A stretch of 64,000 bases of DNA from Kitasatospora cinereorecta (lineage in GTDB: Bacteria; Actinomycetota; Actinomycetes; Streptomycetales; Streptomycetaceae): assembly GCF_024172095.1 (NCBI RefSeq), contig NZ_JAMZDX010000001.1, positions 214,001 to 278,000 of the forward strand. The letters are read 5' to 3'. The notes beneath the pieces were generated by a model that saw nothing but the letters and a program-made list of their open reading frames with translations, was not told the origin of the DNA and ran no database searches. Both the position numbers and the translations under genes were made by a program. Numbering within the stretch: position 1 is the first letter of the stretch; every line of letters starts with the position of its first letter. Positions 26,536-34,926 of the stretch are shown here, piece by piece.

Positions 26536-26571
26536 CCGAGGCCCGGTGCGTCCCCACGCACCGGGCCTCGG
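26536..26571 (+). terminator. Hairpin terminator downstream of dmdR1
   Basis: CCGAGGCCCGGTGCGT and its complement ACGCACCGGGCCTCGG enclose a four-base loop CCCC, 57 bases after the dmdR1 stop. Confidence 0.8.
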
Positions 26572-26574
26572 TCG

Positions 26575-26701
26575 TTCCCTCCCTGATCCCCTCCGACCGC
26601 TCCACCCACCACCCCGAGCCCGGCGGGTGCTGCGGCTCCCCCTTCTTCCCTCCCTGATCCCCTCCGGATCCCCTCCTCGGTTCCCTCCCTGATCCCCTCC
26701 G
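26575..26701. repeat. Three direct repeats of a pyrimidine-rich 21-mer
   Basis: The core CCCTCCCTGATCCCCTCC occurs inside identical 21-base units at 26575-26595, 26646-26666 and 26681-26701. The sequence is almost purely pyrimidine on this strand. It lies in the gap between dmdR1 and the prim-pol gene, and encodes nothing evident. Confidence 0.8.
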
Positions 26702-26901
26702 ACCCGCCTCGTTCGGCTTCCCCGACCGAACGCCCTCCGGCGGCCCTCCCGGCCCAGGTGCCCCTCCTCGTGCTGCTCGCCCTGTGCTGTCGAGAGTGAT
26801 GATCCCCTCGGCAGATGGGCGCAATCCTTGAGCGTTGTCACTCGTCCGAGCGGCTTGCCGGGTTGACGGCCGGGTAGAACCTTCCTTTCCCGGACATGCG
26901 T

Positions 26902-26941
26902 CCGACGGGCCCCGTCTCCGGTGGGAGACGGGGCCCGTCGG
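26902..26941 (-). terminator. Hairpin terminator downstream of the prim-pol gene
   Basis: CCGACGGGCCCCGTCTCC and its exact complement GGAGACGGGGCCCGTCGG enclose a four-base loop. It lies about 60 bases past the stop of the minus-strand gene at 26999. Confidence 0.82.
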
Positions 26942-26998
26942 TACCGCGCGGGGTGCAGCGCGGTGCGTGCCCCTCACCTGTTCGGCGCAGGGCACCGG

Positions 26999-27694
26999 TC
27001 AGCGGACCCCCGCCGGTTGGCTCTGCGCGGGTCGTGCGGAGGGGGCCTCCCGGCCGCAGGCGTACGCCAGCGGGCTGATCAGCTCCGCGGCGTCCGGCAG
27101 CCAGCGGTTGATCGCGGACGGCGGCCGCGCCCACTGCGCGAAGCTGTAGCCGCCCACCCGGGAGGGCGGGGCGACGATCCAGTCGCCCTCGCCGCGGGCC
27201 ACCAGGTCGAGCCGGTCCGGCGTCCAGCCGAGCTTGCGCAGCATCTCCGGCAGCTTGCTCAGCACCCCGGGCAGCACCAGGAAGTGCAGCCGCCGCCCGG
27301 CCCGCCCGGCCGCCGCCGGGACGGCCACCACCGGGCCGAGCTGCAGGCCCATCCGCTCCATCCGGGCCAGCGCCAGGCAGCCGGCCACCTCGGGGACGTC
27401 CAGGACGTCGAAGGAGCGCCCGGTCGGCAGCAGGATCGAGGCCTCCGGGTTCTCCGTCCACCACTTGCGGACCACCCCGGGGCCGGCGCTCGCCCGGCGC
27501 CGCCAGTCCGTACCGGTCGGGTGCGCACCGGGCAGCTCGCACTGCTGGTCGCCGCACGAGCAGCGGGCCGGACCGTCGCCGTCGATCAGCCATGTGCCCG
27601 GGGCGACCTCCCAGTGGCGGTCCTCGGCGTAACGGACGGCTTCGATGAGGAGCGGGGGCAGACCCTGCTCGGGGGCTCCTGGGGTGTTCTCCAC
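26999..27694 (-). CDS. Bifunctional DNA primase/polymerase-domain protein (stand-alone)
   Basis: This 231-residue protein resembles the prim-pol domain seen in Streptomyces. It has AVRYAEDRHWEVAPGTWLID, then the cysteine cluster CSCGDQQCELPGAHP, VVRKWWTENPEASILLPTGRSFDVLDVPEVAG (where DVLDVPE stands at the catalytic acidic DxD position), and DWIVAPPSRVGGYSFAQWARPP near the end. Archaeo-eukaryotic-type prim-pols make primers or fill gaps, but most plasmid and phage versions are fused to helicases. This one is alone. In the acidic motif DVLDV the two aspartates are three residues apart, so enzymatic competence is uncertain. It sits between dmdR1 and an NsdA-like regulator, as in other streptomycetes. 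Confidence 0.75.
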   Translation of the reverse strand: MENTPGAPEQGLPPLLIEAVRYAEDRHWEVAPGTWLIDGDGPARCSCGDQQCELPGAHPTGTDWRRRASAGPGVVRKWWTENPEASILLPTGRSFDVLDVPEVAGCLALARMERMGLQLGPVVAVPAAAGRAGRRLHFLVLPGVLSKLPEMLRKLGWTPDRLDLVARGEGDWIVAPPSRVGGYSFAQWARPPSAINRWLPDAAELISPLAYACGREAPSARPAQSQPAGVR

Positions 27695-27953
27695 GTGCTG
27701 CTCAACTACCGTCCGTGAGTGGGGTTACGGTTCGATTCCGACCACTCCGGACGCGCCGCACGATGTCACCCGAAACGGTGATCCTGAAACCCGGGGGCCG
27801 CGGTGACCTGGGGCGGTAACGGGCGCAGTGGGGGCGCACAGGGGCATTCGTCAGGGCGCGTGGGGAGTGGATCCGTCACCGTGGGTATTCCGATGGTTGT
27901 TTGCACAGTCGTCGCCTCCGGTCGCGTCCGGTGGCGTTGGGGAGGCGAAGCCC

Positions 27954-29330
27954 ATGGCCGCGAGACCACTCGTCGCACGAGAGCCCAATGAGCGTTTGCA
28001 GCAGCTGATCCAGGAGGCGGGCTGCTCCAACGCGGGCCTCGCCCGCCGGGTCAACCTCTGCGGCGCCGAGCACGGGCTCGACCTGCGCTACGACAAGACC
28101 TCGGTCGCGCGCTGGCTGCGCGGCCAGCAGCCGCGCGGCCAGGCGCCGGCGGTGATCGCCGAGGCGCTGGGCCGCAAGCTCGGCCGCGGCGTCACGGTGG
28201 AGGAGATCGGCATGGCCGACGGCAAGAGCCTCAGCTCCGCCGTGGGCCTGCAGTTCGCACCGAGCCTGGCCGCCGCGCTGGAGCAGATCTGCGAGCTGTG
28301 GCGCAGCGACGTCAGCCGCCGGGACTTCCTGGCCGGTACGACGGTCGCGGCCTCGGCGCTGGTCGAGCCCAGCCGGGACTGGCTGATCACCCCGCCGGAC
28401 CCGGTGGTCGCCCGCGCCGGCGGCACCCGGGTCGGCATGGCGGACGTGGCGGCGATCCGGGCCACCACCCAGATGCTGGTCGACCTGGACCACCGCTTCG
28501 GCAGCGGCCACGTCCGCCCGGTGGTGGTGCACTACCTCAACAGCGTGGTCTCCGGCTTCCTCGGCGGCACCTACCGGGAGGAGACCGGCCGTCAGCTCTT
28601 CGGCGCGGTCGCCCGGCTCACCGAGCTGGCCGGCTACATGGCGGTGGACACCGGCCAGCCCGGCCTCGCCCAGCGCTACTACATCCAGGCGCTGCGCCTC
28701 GCCCAGGCCGCCGACGACCGCGGCTACGGCGGCTACGTGCTGGCCGCCTCGATGAGCCATCTGGCCGCGACCCTGGGCAACCCGCGGGAGATCGCCCAAC
28801 TCGCCCGGGCCGCGCAGGAGGGCGCCCGTACGGTGGCCACCCCCACCGCGATGGCGATGTTCTACGCGGCGGAGGCCCGCGGCCACGCGCTGCTCGGCGA
28901 CTCGGTCGCCTGCGAGGCGGTCGCCGACAAGGCGCTGGCGGCGATGGAGCGGCGCAACCCGGCCGAGGACCCGGACTGGATCGTCCACTTCGACGAGGCC
29001 TACCTGGCGGACGAGTTGGCTCACTGCCACCGCGACCTCCAGCAGGGCGAGCAGGCCGAGCGGTACGCCCGGACCGCACTCGAACTGCACCCCGCGCACC
29101 GAGTGCGCCGGCGCGCGGTCGACCTGGTGCTGCTGGCCACCGCGCAGCTGCAGCAGCGCGACCTGGAGCGGGCCTGCGAGACGGGCGTGGAGGCGGTCCG
29201 GCTGCTGAGCGGGCTGCGCTCCAACCGGGGCGTGGAGTACCTGGACGACTTCCGCAGCAGGCTGGAGCCGTACCGCGGGCACCGGGCGGTCCGCGAGTTC
29301 CATGCCCGGGTGGACGGGGAGGCCGCGTGA
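27954..29330 (+). CDS. HTH/TPR regulator of the NsdA-like family
   Basis: This 458-residue protein begins with a divergent helix-turn-helix (ERLQQLIQEAGCSNAGLARRVNLCGAEHG), then YDKTSVARWLRGQQPRGQAP, typical of Streptomyces developmental regulators. A motif RRDFLAGTTVAASAL near residue 122 recurs in this family and resembles a twin-arginine signal, but it is internal and unlikely to be one. From residue about 170 onward there are helical TPR-like repeats (ETGRQLFGAVARLTELAGYMAVDTGQPGLAQRYYIQALRLAQAADD). NsdA is a negative regulator of sporulation and antibiotic production in S. coelicolor; this protein shares the plan but is a separate paralogue as far as can be judged. ATG 27954 is preceded by GGGGAGG. 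Confidence 0.72.
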   Translation: MAARPLVAREPNERLQQLIQEAGCSNAGLARRVNLCGAEHGLDLRYDKTSVARWLRGQQPRGQAPAVIAEALGRKLGRGVTVEEIGMADGKSLSSAVGLQFAPSLAAALEQICELWRSDVSRRDFLAGTTVAASALVEPSRDWLITPPDPVVARAGGTRVGMADVAAIRATTQMLVDLDHRFGSGHVRPVVVHYLNSVVSGFLGGTYREETGRQLFGAVARLTELAGYMAVDTGQPGLAQRYYIQALRLAQAADDRGYGGYVLAASMSHLAATLGNPREIAQLARAAQEGARTVATPTAMAMFYAAEARGHALLGDSVACEAVADKALAAMERRNPAEDPDWIVHFDEAYLADELAHCHRDLQQGEQAERYARTALELHPAHRVRRRAVDLVLLATAQLQQRDLERACETGVEAVRLLSGLRSNRGVEYLDDFRSRLEPYRGHRAVREFHARVDGEAA

Positions 29331-29439
29331 GGGAACGTCTGCCCGCGTAGTCACCCGTACCGGTGAACAGGTAGCGTGGGCCAGCAGTTGTGGTCCGCCG
29401 TCAACGAGCGTGCGGGACAAGCACAGGTGAGGAATCGCG

Positions 29440-30621
29440 TTGAGCCAACGCCGCTCGTATTCGAACTCAGGTGACTTCAACCTGGACGACCTCTTCCGGC
29501 CGGAGCCGGGAGAGGCCCAGCCGGGTGCGCAGCAGCCGCCGGTGCCGCAGCAGCAGGCGGCGCCGCCGGTGACGGGTCAGGGCGGCCCCGAGTACTGGGG
29601 CCCGCCGCCGCCCGGGGCCGTGCCCCCGCAGGCCGCCGCGCCCACGGGCGAGGCGTCCGAGACGCAGTACCTGCCGCCGTACCCGGCCGCCGACCCCACC
29701 GTGGGCGGCGGCATGCCCGCGCCCGGGCAGACCTTCGGCGGCCAGCCCGGCCAGCCGTACCCGCAGCAGGGGCAGAGCTTCGGTGGCCAGACCTTCGGTG
29801 GGCAGCCGGCCCCGGGCCAGACCTTCGGCGGCCAGCCGGGCCAGCCGTACCCGCAGCAGGGGCAGAGCTTCGGCGGTCAGACCTTCGGCGGGCAGCCGGC
29901 CCCCGGGCAGACCTTCGGCGGCCAGCCGTACGGCCAGCCCGCGCCCCCCGGATACGCCCCCGCCGAGCCGTACCAGGAGGCCGCGCCGTCCCGGAAGCCC
30001 GACCAGAAGCTGATCATCGGCGGCGCGATCGCCGCCGTCGCGGTCGTGGGCATCCTGGTGGCCGTGCTGACGAGCGGCGGTGACGGCGGCGGCAGCGGCG
30101 CCAAGCAGCCGGTCGCCAAGGCCTCCGCGGCGCAGTCCGCGCCGGCCCCGGCCGGCGGTGCGGTGACCCCGGAGATGAAGGCCCAGGCCCAGGCGCTGTC
30201 GGACCTGCTGGGCACCGCCAGCGCCTCCCGCCAGGCCGTGGTGGGCGCGGTGGCCTCGGTCGGCAAGTGCGAGAACCTCCCCGACGCCCAGGCCAAGCTG
30301 ACCTCCGCCGCGACCCAGCGGCAGGACCTGCTGACCAAGCTCGGCGGGCTCAAGGTCGACCTGCTGCCGGACGGCGCCAAGCTGACCCAGCAGCTGCAGG
30401 CCGCCTGGCAGGCCTCGGCCACCGCGGACTCCGAGTACGCGGCCTGGGCGGGCGACGCGAGCGCCGGCTGCGACCCGGCCAAGGTGAAGGACAACCCGCA
30501 CCTGAAGAACGCCAACGACGCCAGCGGCCAGGCGACCACCGCCAAGACCCAGGCCTCCGACCTGTGGAACGCGGTGGCCGGGAAGACCGGCCTGCCGACC
30601 AAGGACAAGTCGGAGCTGTGA
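29440..30621 (+). CDS. Membrane-anchored Gln/Gly/Pro-rich repeat protein of unknown function
   Basis: This 393-residue protein starts at TTG 29440 after GTGAGGA. It has a disordered N-terminal half rich in Q, G and P; residues about 98-165 are tandem copies of a 30-residue unit with TFGGQPGQPYPQQGQ. A single membrane span follows at about residues 191-212 (LIIGGAIAAVAVVGILVAVL). The C-terminal domain of about 170 residues (from PEMKAQAQALSDLL) is helical with two cysteines (KCENLPD and AGCDPAK), probably outside the cell and disulphide-linked. The family is not recognised. Long Q/P-rich cytoplasmic tails in actinobacteria often bind other proteins. A strong hairpin lies right after the stop. 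Confidence 0.7.
   Translation: MSQRRSYSNSGDFNLDDLFRPEPGEAQPGAQQPPVPQQQAAPPVTGQGGPEYWGPPPPGAVPPQAAAPTGEASETQYLPPYPAADPTVGGGMPAPGQTFGGQPGQPYPQQGQSFGGQTFGGQPAPGQTFGGQPGQPYPQQGQSFGGQTFGGQPAPGQTFGGQPYGQPAPPGYAPAEPYQEAAPSRKPDQKLIIGGAIAAVAVVGILVAVLTSGGDGGGSGAKQPVAKASAAQSAPAPAGGAVTPEMKAQAQALSDLLGTASASRQAVVGAVASVGKCENLPDAQAKLTSAATQRQDLLTKLGGLKVDLLPDGAKLTQQLQAAWQASATADSEYAAWAGDASAGCDPAKVKDNPHLKNANDASGQATTAKTQASDLWNAVAGKTGLPTKDKSEL
29731..29930. repeat. In-frame 90-base tandem repeat
   Basis: ACCTTCGGCGGCCAGCC recurs at 29731, 29821 and 29911, so the unit is exactly 90 bases (30 codons), in just over two copies. Within each unit a shorter ACCTTCGG/AGCTTCGG sub-repeat is visible. Confidence 0.85.
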
Positions 30622-30628
30622 CCGCAGC

Positions 30629-30667
30629 CCGAAGGGGGCGGGACCGGATCGGTCCCGCCCCCTTCGG
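30629..30667. terminator. Bidirectional hairpin terminator
   Basis: CCGAAGGGGGCGGGACCG and its exact complement form an 18-pair stem with a three-base loop, between two converging genes. Confidence 0.87.
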
Positions 30668-30687
30668 CGTGCTTCGGCCCGGCCGGC

Positions 30688-31983
30688 TCAGGCCGGCGGC
30701 TTGCCGTTGGTCAGCACCCAGCGGACGTCGATGAAGCCGTTGTGCTGCTCGACCAGCCGGCCGCCCTGCACCTGCTGGAAGGTGACCGAGGTGTTGACCA
30801 GTCGCGGCGAGTCGGCGCTCGGCAGCATGTTGGTCATGCCCCAGCTCAGCGGCGGGGTGGTGCCGCCGGTGTCGATCGGGTCGCCGCTGTCCAGCACGGT
30901 CTGCAGCGCCTTGGCTGTCAGCGTCCGGCTCTTGTCGACCCGGCTCGCGGCCTGCTTGAGCACCTCGTACGCGACCCAGGTGGTCTGCACGCCGGGGTCC
31001 GAGACGTCGATGGTGGCGCCGCCGCCGTAGGTGCGGGCGGTGGCGCGCAGCCCGTCCCAGACCCGCGAGGACTCGGCGGGGAACCAGGCGGTGGCGTAGG
31101 CGCCGCGCAGCGGGCCGTTGTCGCCGCCGGTGGAGTCGACCACCGACTGCTGGACGCTGCCGATCACCGAGGCGAACTGGGTGTTCTTCGGCGCCAGCCG
31201 GCGGTACGGGTCGAGCAGGTTGGAGGTCGGCTCGGAACCGAGGGCGCTGAGCACGCAGTTCCCGCCCCGGTCGTCGCCGATGGCCTTGCGGGCGACCGGG
31301 GTGTAGTCGTTGGACATCTCGGGCGCCTTGACGTCGGTCAGCTTGACCTGGGTCTGCTTGAGCGCGCCGCTCAGGTAGCCGGCCAGGCTGTCGCCGACCC
31401 GGGTGTCCGGGCGGATCAGCGAGATCTGCTTGCAGCCGGCCTCGACCAGCTGCCGGCCGCTGCCGGCCACCAGCGCGGGCATGCCGCCGGCCACCGGGTA
31501 GGAGAGCGGGCTGCTGAACTCCGGGCTGGAGAGGCCGTAGCCGCCCAGGTACGGGATGCCGGCCGACTCCAGGGTGGGCATGAAGTTGGTGCCGAACTGG
31601 CTGGCCGAGCCGACCACCGCGACCACGTGCGCGTCCACGGCCTGCCGGGCGCAGGCGGTGGCGCCGTCGGCGGTGTTGTGCTCGTTGCAGGTCAGTACCC
31701 GCACCTTGCGGCCGCCCAGGCCGCCCTTGGCGCCCAGCTCGCGGCCGATCGCGTCGGCCAGCGCGGTCATGCCCGGCCGGTCGGCGGAGCCGGTGTCGGA
31801 CGGCGCCCAGGTCATCACCGCGAGGTCCTGGGCGGCGTCGGCGGCGCCCGCGGGCCCGCCACAGGCGGAGGCGGTGAGCAGTGCGGGGAGCAGGACCGCG
31901 GCTGCGGCGAGCGCTCCGGCCGGACGGCGGCTTGCGCCGGGTCCGGCGGTCCGATGGTGGTCCGGTGCTCCGATCGAGGTCAT
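30688..31983 (-). CDS. ABC-type amino-acid substrate-binding lipoprotein
   Basis: This 431-residue protein has a lipoprotein signal: basic N-terminus, hydrophobic stretch ALAAAAVLLPALLTASAC, with the lipobox cysteine at about residue 41. The mature part is a periplasmic-binding-protein type I fold like LivK: MTWAPSDTGSADRPGMTALADAIGRELGAKGGLGGRKVRVLTCNEHN, VVAVVGSASQFGTNFMPTLESAGIPYLGGYG, and IRPDTRVGDSLAGYLSGAL. Branched-chain amino acid or amide transporters use this fold. No permease or ATPase is near, so it may instead be a stand-alone sensor. ATG 31983 is chosen since it gives a regular signal peptide; earlier starts add an arginine-rich tail. Confidence 0.82.
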   Translation of the reverse strand: MTSIGAPDHHRTAGPGASRRPAGALAAAAVLLPALLTASACGGPAGAADAAQDLAVMTWAPSDTGSADRPGMTALADAIGRELGAKGGLGGRKVRVLTCNEHNTADGATACARQAVDAHVVAVVGSASQFGTNFMPTLESAGIPYLGGYGLSSPEFSSPLSYPVAGGMPALVAGSGRQLVEAGCKQISLIRPDTRVGDSLAGYLSGALKQTQVKLTDVKAPEMSNDYTPVARKAIGDDRGGNCVLSALGSEPTSNLLDPYRRLAPKNTQFASVIGSVQQSVVDSTGGDNGPLRGAYATAWFPAESSRVWDGLRATARTYGGGATIDVSDPGVQTTWVAYEVLKQAASRVDKSRTLTAKALQTVLDSGDPIDTGGTTPPLSWGMTNMLPSADSPRLVNTSVTFQQVQGGRLVEQHNGFIDVRWVLTNGKPPA

Positions 31984-32249
31984 GCTGCTCGTCCCCTCCC
32001 CGGGAATGGGAACCCCGCGCCCCCGGGCGCGGGACTGGCCGGAACCAGCCTTGACCTGGCCGGGCACGTCGAGAGGGACGCAATGTGAACGACCGGCCAA
32101 CGAGGACGGAACACCGGGGGATCGCCGTGGGTGACGCGTGTAGATGGCGGTCCGCGGGTGAACGTACGATCGTTCGTGTGTCCGACAGCATGGATTCTCG
32201 GTATCGGTCTGACCGAACCTCTTCTCGAACCGCCCGCCGCTCCAGCACG

Positions 32250-32693
32250 ATGGGCGGCATGCCCTTGACTGACCTGCCCTGGTGGCGCTGGCGCGCCCGC
32301 CTGCGCTCGGCGCTCCACATGCTGTCCGACCCCGCCTTCCAGCAGGAGGCGTGGCTGCACGGCCGGGACGGCTACGGCGACCTCACCGACGCCGTCTACC
32401 GCCTGGTCGAGGACACCTGGCTGGACCGCTGGTCGGCCGAGAAGTACGTCGGCTCCGTGCTGCGGGACTCCGCCGAGGCGGTCGCGGTCGACGCCGCCGT
32501 GCTGCGGGTGCTGCGGGTGCTGCACCAGGTCGGCGCCGAGGCGCCCGCCGCCGCCTACCTGGCCCACCAGGACTGGCCGGAGGCCGTCCAGGCCGCCCGC
32601 GAGGCCCACTACCGGCTGGCGGTCAACGACGGCGAGGACCCGGACGCCCCGCCGGTGAGCCTCGACGTGCTCCGGCAGCTGACCCAGGTCTGA
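32250..32693 (+). CDS. SCO4402 family protein, function unknown
   Basis: From ATG 32250 this is a 147-residue protein with MPLTDLPWWRWRARLRSALHMLSDPAFQQEAWL, then GYGDLTDAVYRLVEDTWLDRWSAEKYVGSVLRDSAEAVAVDAAVLRVLRVLHQVG. This matches the conserved streptomycete family named after SCO4402, always placed near purU, as here. It is soluble, mostly helical and rich in Trp, Arg and acidic residues. No catalytic motif or membrane span is visible. Reading further upstream is possible but the extra residues look non-coding; the second ATG at 32259 is another possible start. The function is not known. Confidence 0.8.
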   Translation: MGGMPLTDLPWWRWRARLRSALHMLSDPAFQQEAWLHGRDGYGDLTDAVYRLVEDTWLDRWSAEKYVGSVLRDSAEAVAVDAAVLRVLRVLHQVGAEAPAAAYLAHQDWPEAVQAAREAHYRLAVNDGEDPDAPPVSLDVLRQLTQV

Positions 32694-32829
32694 GCCGGGT
32701 CCAGCACGGCCTCCCGGCCGTGCCGTCCCGGAGTCTCGGGGTTCGGGCGGTACGACGGACGGGGACGGTTCTGTGCCACCCTTGTCCACCTGCGCCGACA
32801 CCTGCGACGAGAGAAACGGGGCCCGCATC

Positions 32830-33696
32830 GTGGACGAGCCGACCGCCAGCGCCCAGTACGTCCTCACGCTGTCCTGCCCGGACAAGCAGGGGATCGTGCA
32901 CGCGGTCTCCAGCTACCTCTTCATGACGGGTTGCAACATCATCGACAGCCAGCAGTTCGGCGACGCCGGCAGCGGGCTGTTCTTCATGCGGGTGCACTTC
33001 AGCGCCGAGCAGCCGGTCAACGCGGAGAAGCTGCGGGCCAGCTTCGCGGCGATCGGCGCCTCGTTCCGGATGGACTGGCAGATCCACGCGAGCACCGAGC
33101 GGATGCGGGTGCTGCTGATGGTCTCCCGTTTCGGCCACTGCCTGAACGACCTGCTGTTCCGCACCCGGATCGGCGCGCTGCCGATCGAGGTGGTCGGCGT
33201 GGTCTCCAACCACACCGACTTCCGGGCGCTCACCGAGTCGTACGGGATCCCGTTCCACCACGTGCCGGTGACCGCCGACACCAAGGCGGACGCCGAGCAG
33301 CGGCTGCTCGACCTGGTGGCCGATGAGCAGGTCGACCTGGTGGTCCTGGCCCGCTACATGCAGGTGCTCTCGGACGACCTCTGCAAGGAGCTCTCCGGCC
33401 GGGTGATCAACATCCACCACTCCTTCCTGCCGAGCTTCAAGGGCGCCAAGCCGTACCACCAGGCGCACGCCCGCGGCGTGAAGCTGATCGGTGCCACCGC
33501 CCACTACGTCACCGCCGACCTGGACGAGGGCCCGATCATCGAGCAGGAGGTGGCCCGGGTCACCCACGACGTCACCCCCGAGCAGCTGGTGGCGCTCGGC
33601 CGGGACGTCGAGTGCCAGGCGCTGGCCCGTGCGGTGAAGTGGCACAGCGAGCGCCGGGTGCTGCTCAACGGCTCCCGGACGGTCGTCTTCGCGTAG
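32830..33696 (+). CDS. purU: Formyltetrahydrofolate deformylase
   Basis: This 288-residue enzyme hydrolyses 10-formyltetrahydrofolate to formate and tetrahydrofolate, supplying formate for purine synthesis and balancing one-carbon pools. The N-terminal ACT domain spans about residues 8-85 (YVLTLSCPDKQGIVHAVSSYLFMTGCNIIDSQQF). The hydrolase domain carries GVVSNHTDFRAL, then RYMQVLSDDLCKELSGRVINIHHSFLPSFKGAKPYHQAHARGVKLIGATAHYVTADLDEGPIIEQ, which contain the catalytic Asn-His-Asp set of formyl transferases. GTG 32830 is chosen to begin directly before the ACT domain. It converges with the gene at 33709. Confidence 0.95.
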   Translation: MDEPTASAQYVLTLSCPDKQGIVHAVSSYLFMTGCNIIDSQQFGDAGSGLFFMRVHFSAEQPVNAEKLRASFAAIGASFRMDWQIHASTERMRVLLMVSRFGHCLNDLLFRTRIGALPIEVVGVVSNHTDFRALTESYGIPFHHVPVTADTKADAEQRLLDLVADEQVDLVVLARYMQVLSDDLCKELSGRVINIHHSFLPSFKGAKPYHQAHARGVKLIGATAHYVTADLDEGPIIEQEVARVTHDVTPEQLVALGRDVECQALARAVKWHSERRVLLNGSRTVVFA

Positions 33697-33708
33697 GCCC
33701 TCCAGGCC

Positions 33709-34926
33709 TTACGGGCGGGAGAGCAGCGGCAGCGCCCGCAGGACCTGGCGGATCACCGCGCGGTCGCCGCTCGCGCCGACCGGGACGCGGTCCGGGTCGA
33801 GGTGGGCGGCGGCCAGCCGGCAGAACTCCAGCCCGTCGACCACCAGCTCGGCGACCGGGACGCCGTCCGGATCGCCGTCCAGCGGGACCAGCCACTCGCC
33901 GGCCGCCGGGCCCTCGATCACCAGCTTGAGCATCCGCCGCCCGCCCGGCCGGGCGCCGTCCAGCACCAGCGGGATCATCCGCGCGCCCAGCCCGATCAGC
34001 TGCCGCAGGTGCGGCGCGGCCGGCGGCTCGTACGGGTAGTCGACCGCGCGGGCGAGGTCCTCGCCGTGGATCCAGCACTCGAAGGCGCGGTCCAGGAAGG
34101 CGTCGGCCAGCGGCAGCCGGGCGAAGCCGTAGTCGACGGCGGCCGCCGGGTCGGCGCCGAGGGCCGCGGCCCGGACCAGCGCCCGGCTCTGCCACCGCCA
34201 GCAGGCCCGGACCTCCGCGTCCGGCCGTCCCCGGTGGGCGTCGATCAGCGCCAGGGTGCGGTCCAGCAGCAGCCCGGCCGGGCCGCCCTGGGGCTCCACC
34301 CGGTCGTCCCCGCCCTGCGCGGGCACCCGCAGCGACAGGACCGGGACCGGGTCCGGAAGGCCGAGCACCGGGGCGAGGCAGGCGTCCACCGCGGCCAGGT
34401 GGCAGAGCACCTCGGCGGCCCGCCACCGCTGCACCCCGCCGGACCAGGCGAGTTCGGCGACCTCCTGCCACTCGTCCGGGCCGAGGTCGCGCAGCAGCGC
34501 GTCCAGGCGGGCGCTCTCCGCCGCGTACGGGGCGGCCCAGACCGGCACCGGCAGTTCGGCCGGGCGCTGGGCGAGGCAGGACTCCAACACCTGCTGACGG
34601 AGCCCGACCGGCAGGTCGAGCGGCTCGTCGGTGCACGGGACGGGCTCCACGGCCGGTCCCGATCCGGCGCCGAGCGTCCACCCGCCGAGCCAGGCGCGCA
34701 GCGGACCGGTTGACGGGTCGTACGCCTCCGGGTGGTTCCACAGGTGGGCGAAGACCTCGCGGGTGAGCTGTTCGGCGGCCGCCTCGTCGTCGGACGTACG
34801 GGCGGCGAGACCGTGCACCAGCGGCGCGTGGCGGTCGTAGAGTTCACCGAGCGCGGTCTCCTCGCCGCGCAGCAGGCGCCGGTGGAGGTCCCGGTCGCTG
34901 CCGGGCGCGCGATCGGGTGCGTCCAC
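33709..34926 (-). CDS. Sigma-70 region-2-like domain fused to a DinB/maleylpyruvate-isomerase-like domain
   Basis: This protein of about 405 residues is a hybrid. Residues about 10-75 (LHRRLLRGEETALGELYDRHAPLVHGLAARTSDDEAAAEQLTREVFAHLWNHPEAYDPSTGPLRAWLGG) closely resemble region 2 of ECF sigma factors, including the LYDRYxPLV and EVFxxLW signatures. No region 4 follows. Instead residues about 150-260 (LLRDLGPDEWQEVAELAWSGGVQRWRAAEVLCHLAAVDACL) are of the mycothiol-dependent maleylpyruvate isomerase/DinB type, and a C-terminal domain ends FCRLAAAHLDPDRVPV, like the MDMPI C-terminal part. It could be a regulator that reuses a sigma core-binding surface. An anti-sigma-type kinase gene lies divergently upstream. 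GTG 34926 follows GAAGGGGG. Confidence 0.68.
   Translation of the reverse strand: MDAPDRAPGSDRDLHRRLLRGEETALGELYDRHAPLVHGLAARTSDDEAAAEQLTREVFAHLWNHPEAYDPSTGPLRAWLGGWTLGAGSGPAVEPVPCTDEPLDLPVGLRQQVLESCLAQRPAELPVPVWAAPYAAESARLDALLRDLGPDEWQEVAELAWSGGVQRWRAAEVLCHLAAVDACLAPVLGLPDPVPVLSLRVPAQGGDDRVEPQGGPAGLLLDRTLALIDAHRGRPDAEVRACWRWQSRALVRAAALGADPAAAVDYGFARLPLADAFLDRAFECWIHGEDLARAVDYPYEPPAAPHLRQLIGLGARMIPLVLDGARPGGRRMLKLVIEGPAAGEWLVPLDGDPDGVPVAELVVDGLEFCRLAAAHLDPDRVPVGASGDRAVIRQVLRALPLLSRP

Larger units (their letters stand above)
26480..26998. other. Gap between dmdR1 and the prim-pol gene
   Basis: About 520 bases with no credible gene. It holds the dmdR1 terminator, three pyrimidine-rich direct repeats, a 26720-26732 GTTCGGCTTCCCCGACCGAAC-like small hairpin, and the terminator of the facing gene. 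Confidence 0.6.

Noticed and set aside
27724..27760. GGTTCGATTCC resembling a tRNA T-arm
   Set aside because: The stem does not pair fully and no acceptor stem or anticodon arm can be placed; the upstream bases are the start of the prim-pol gene.
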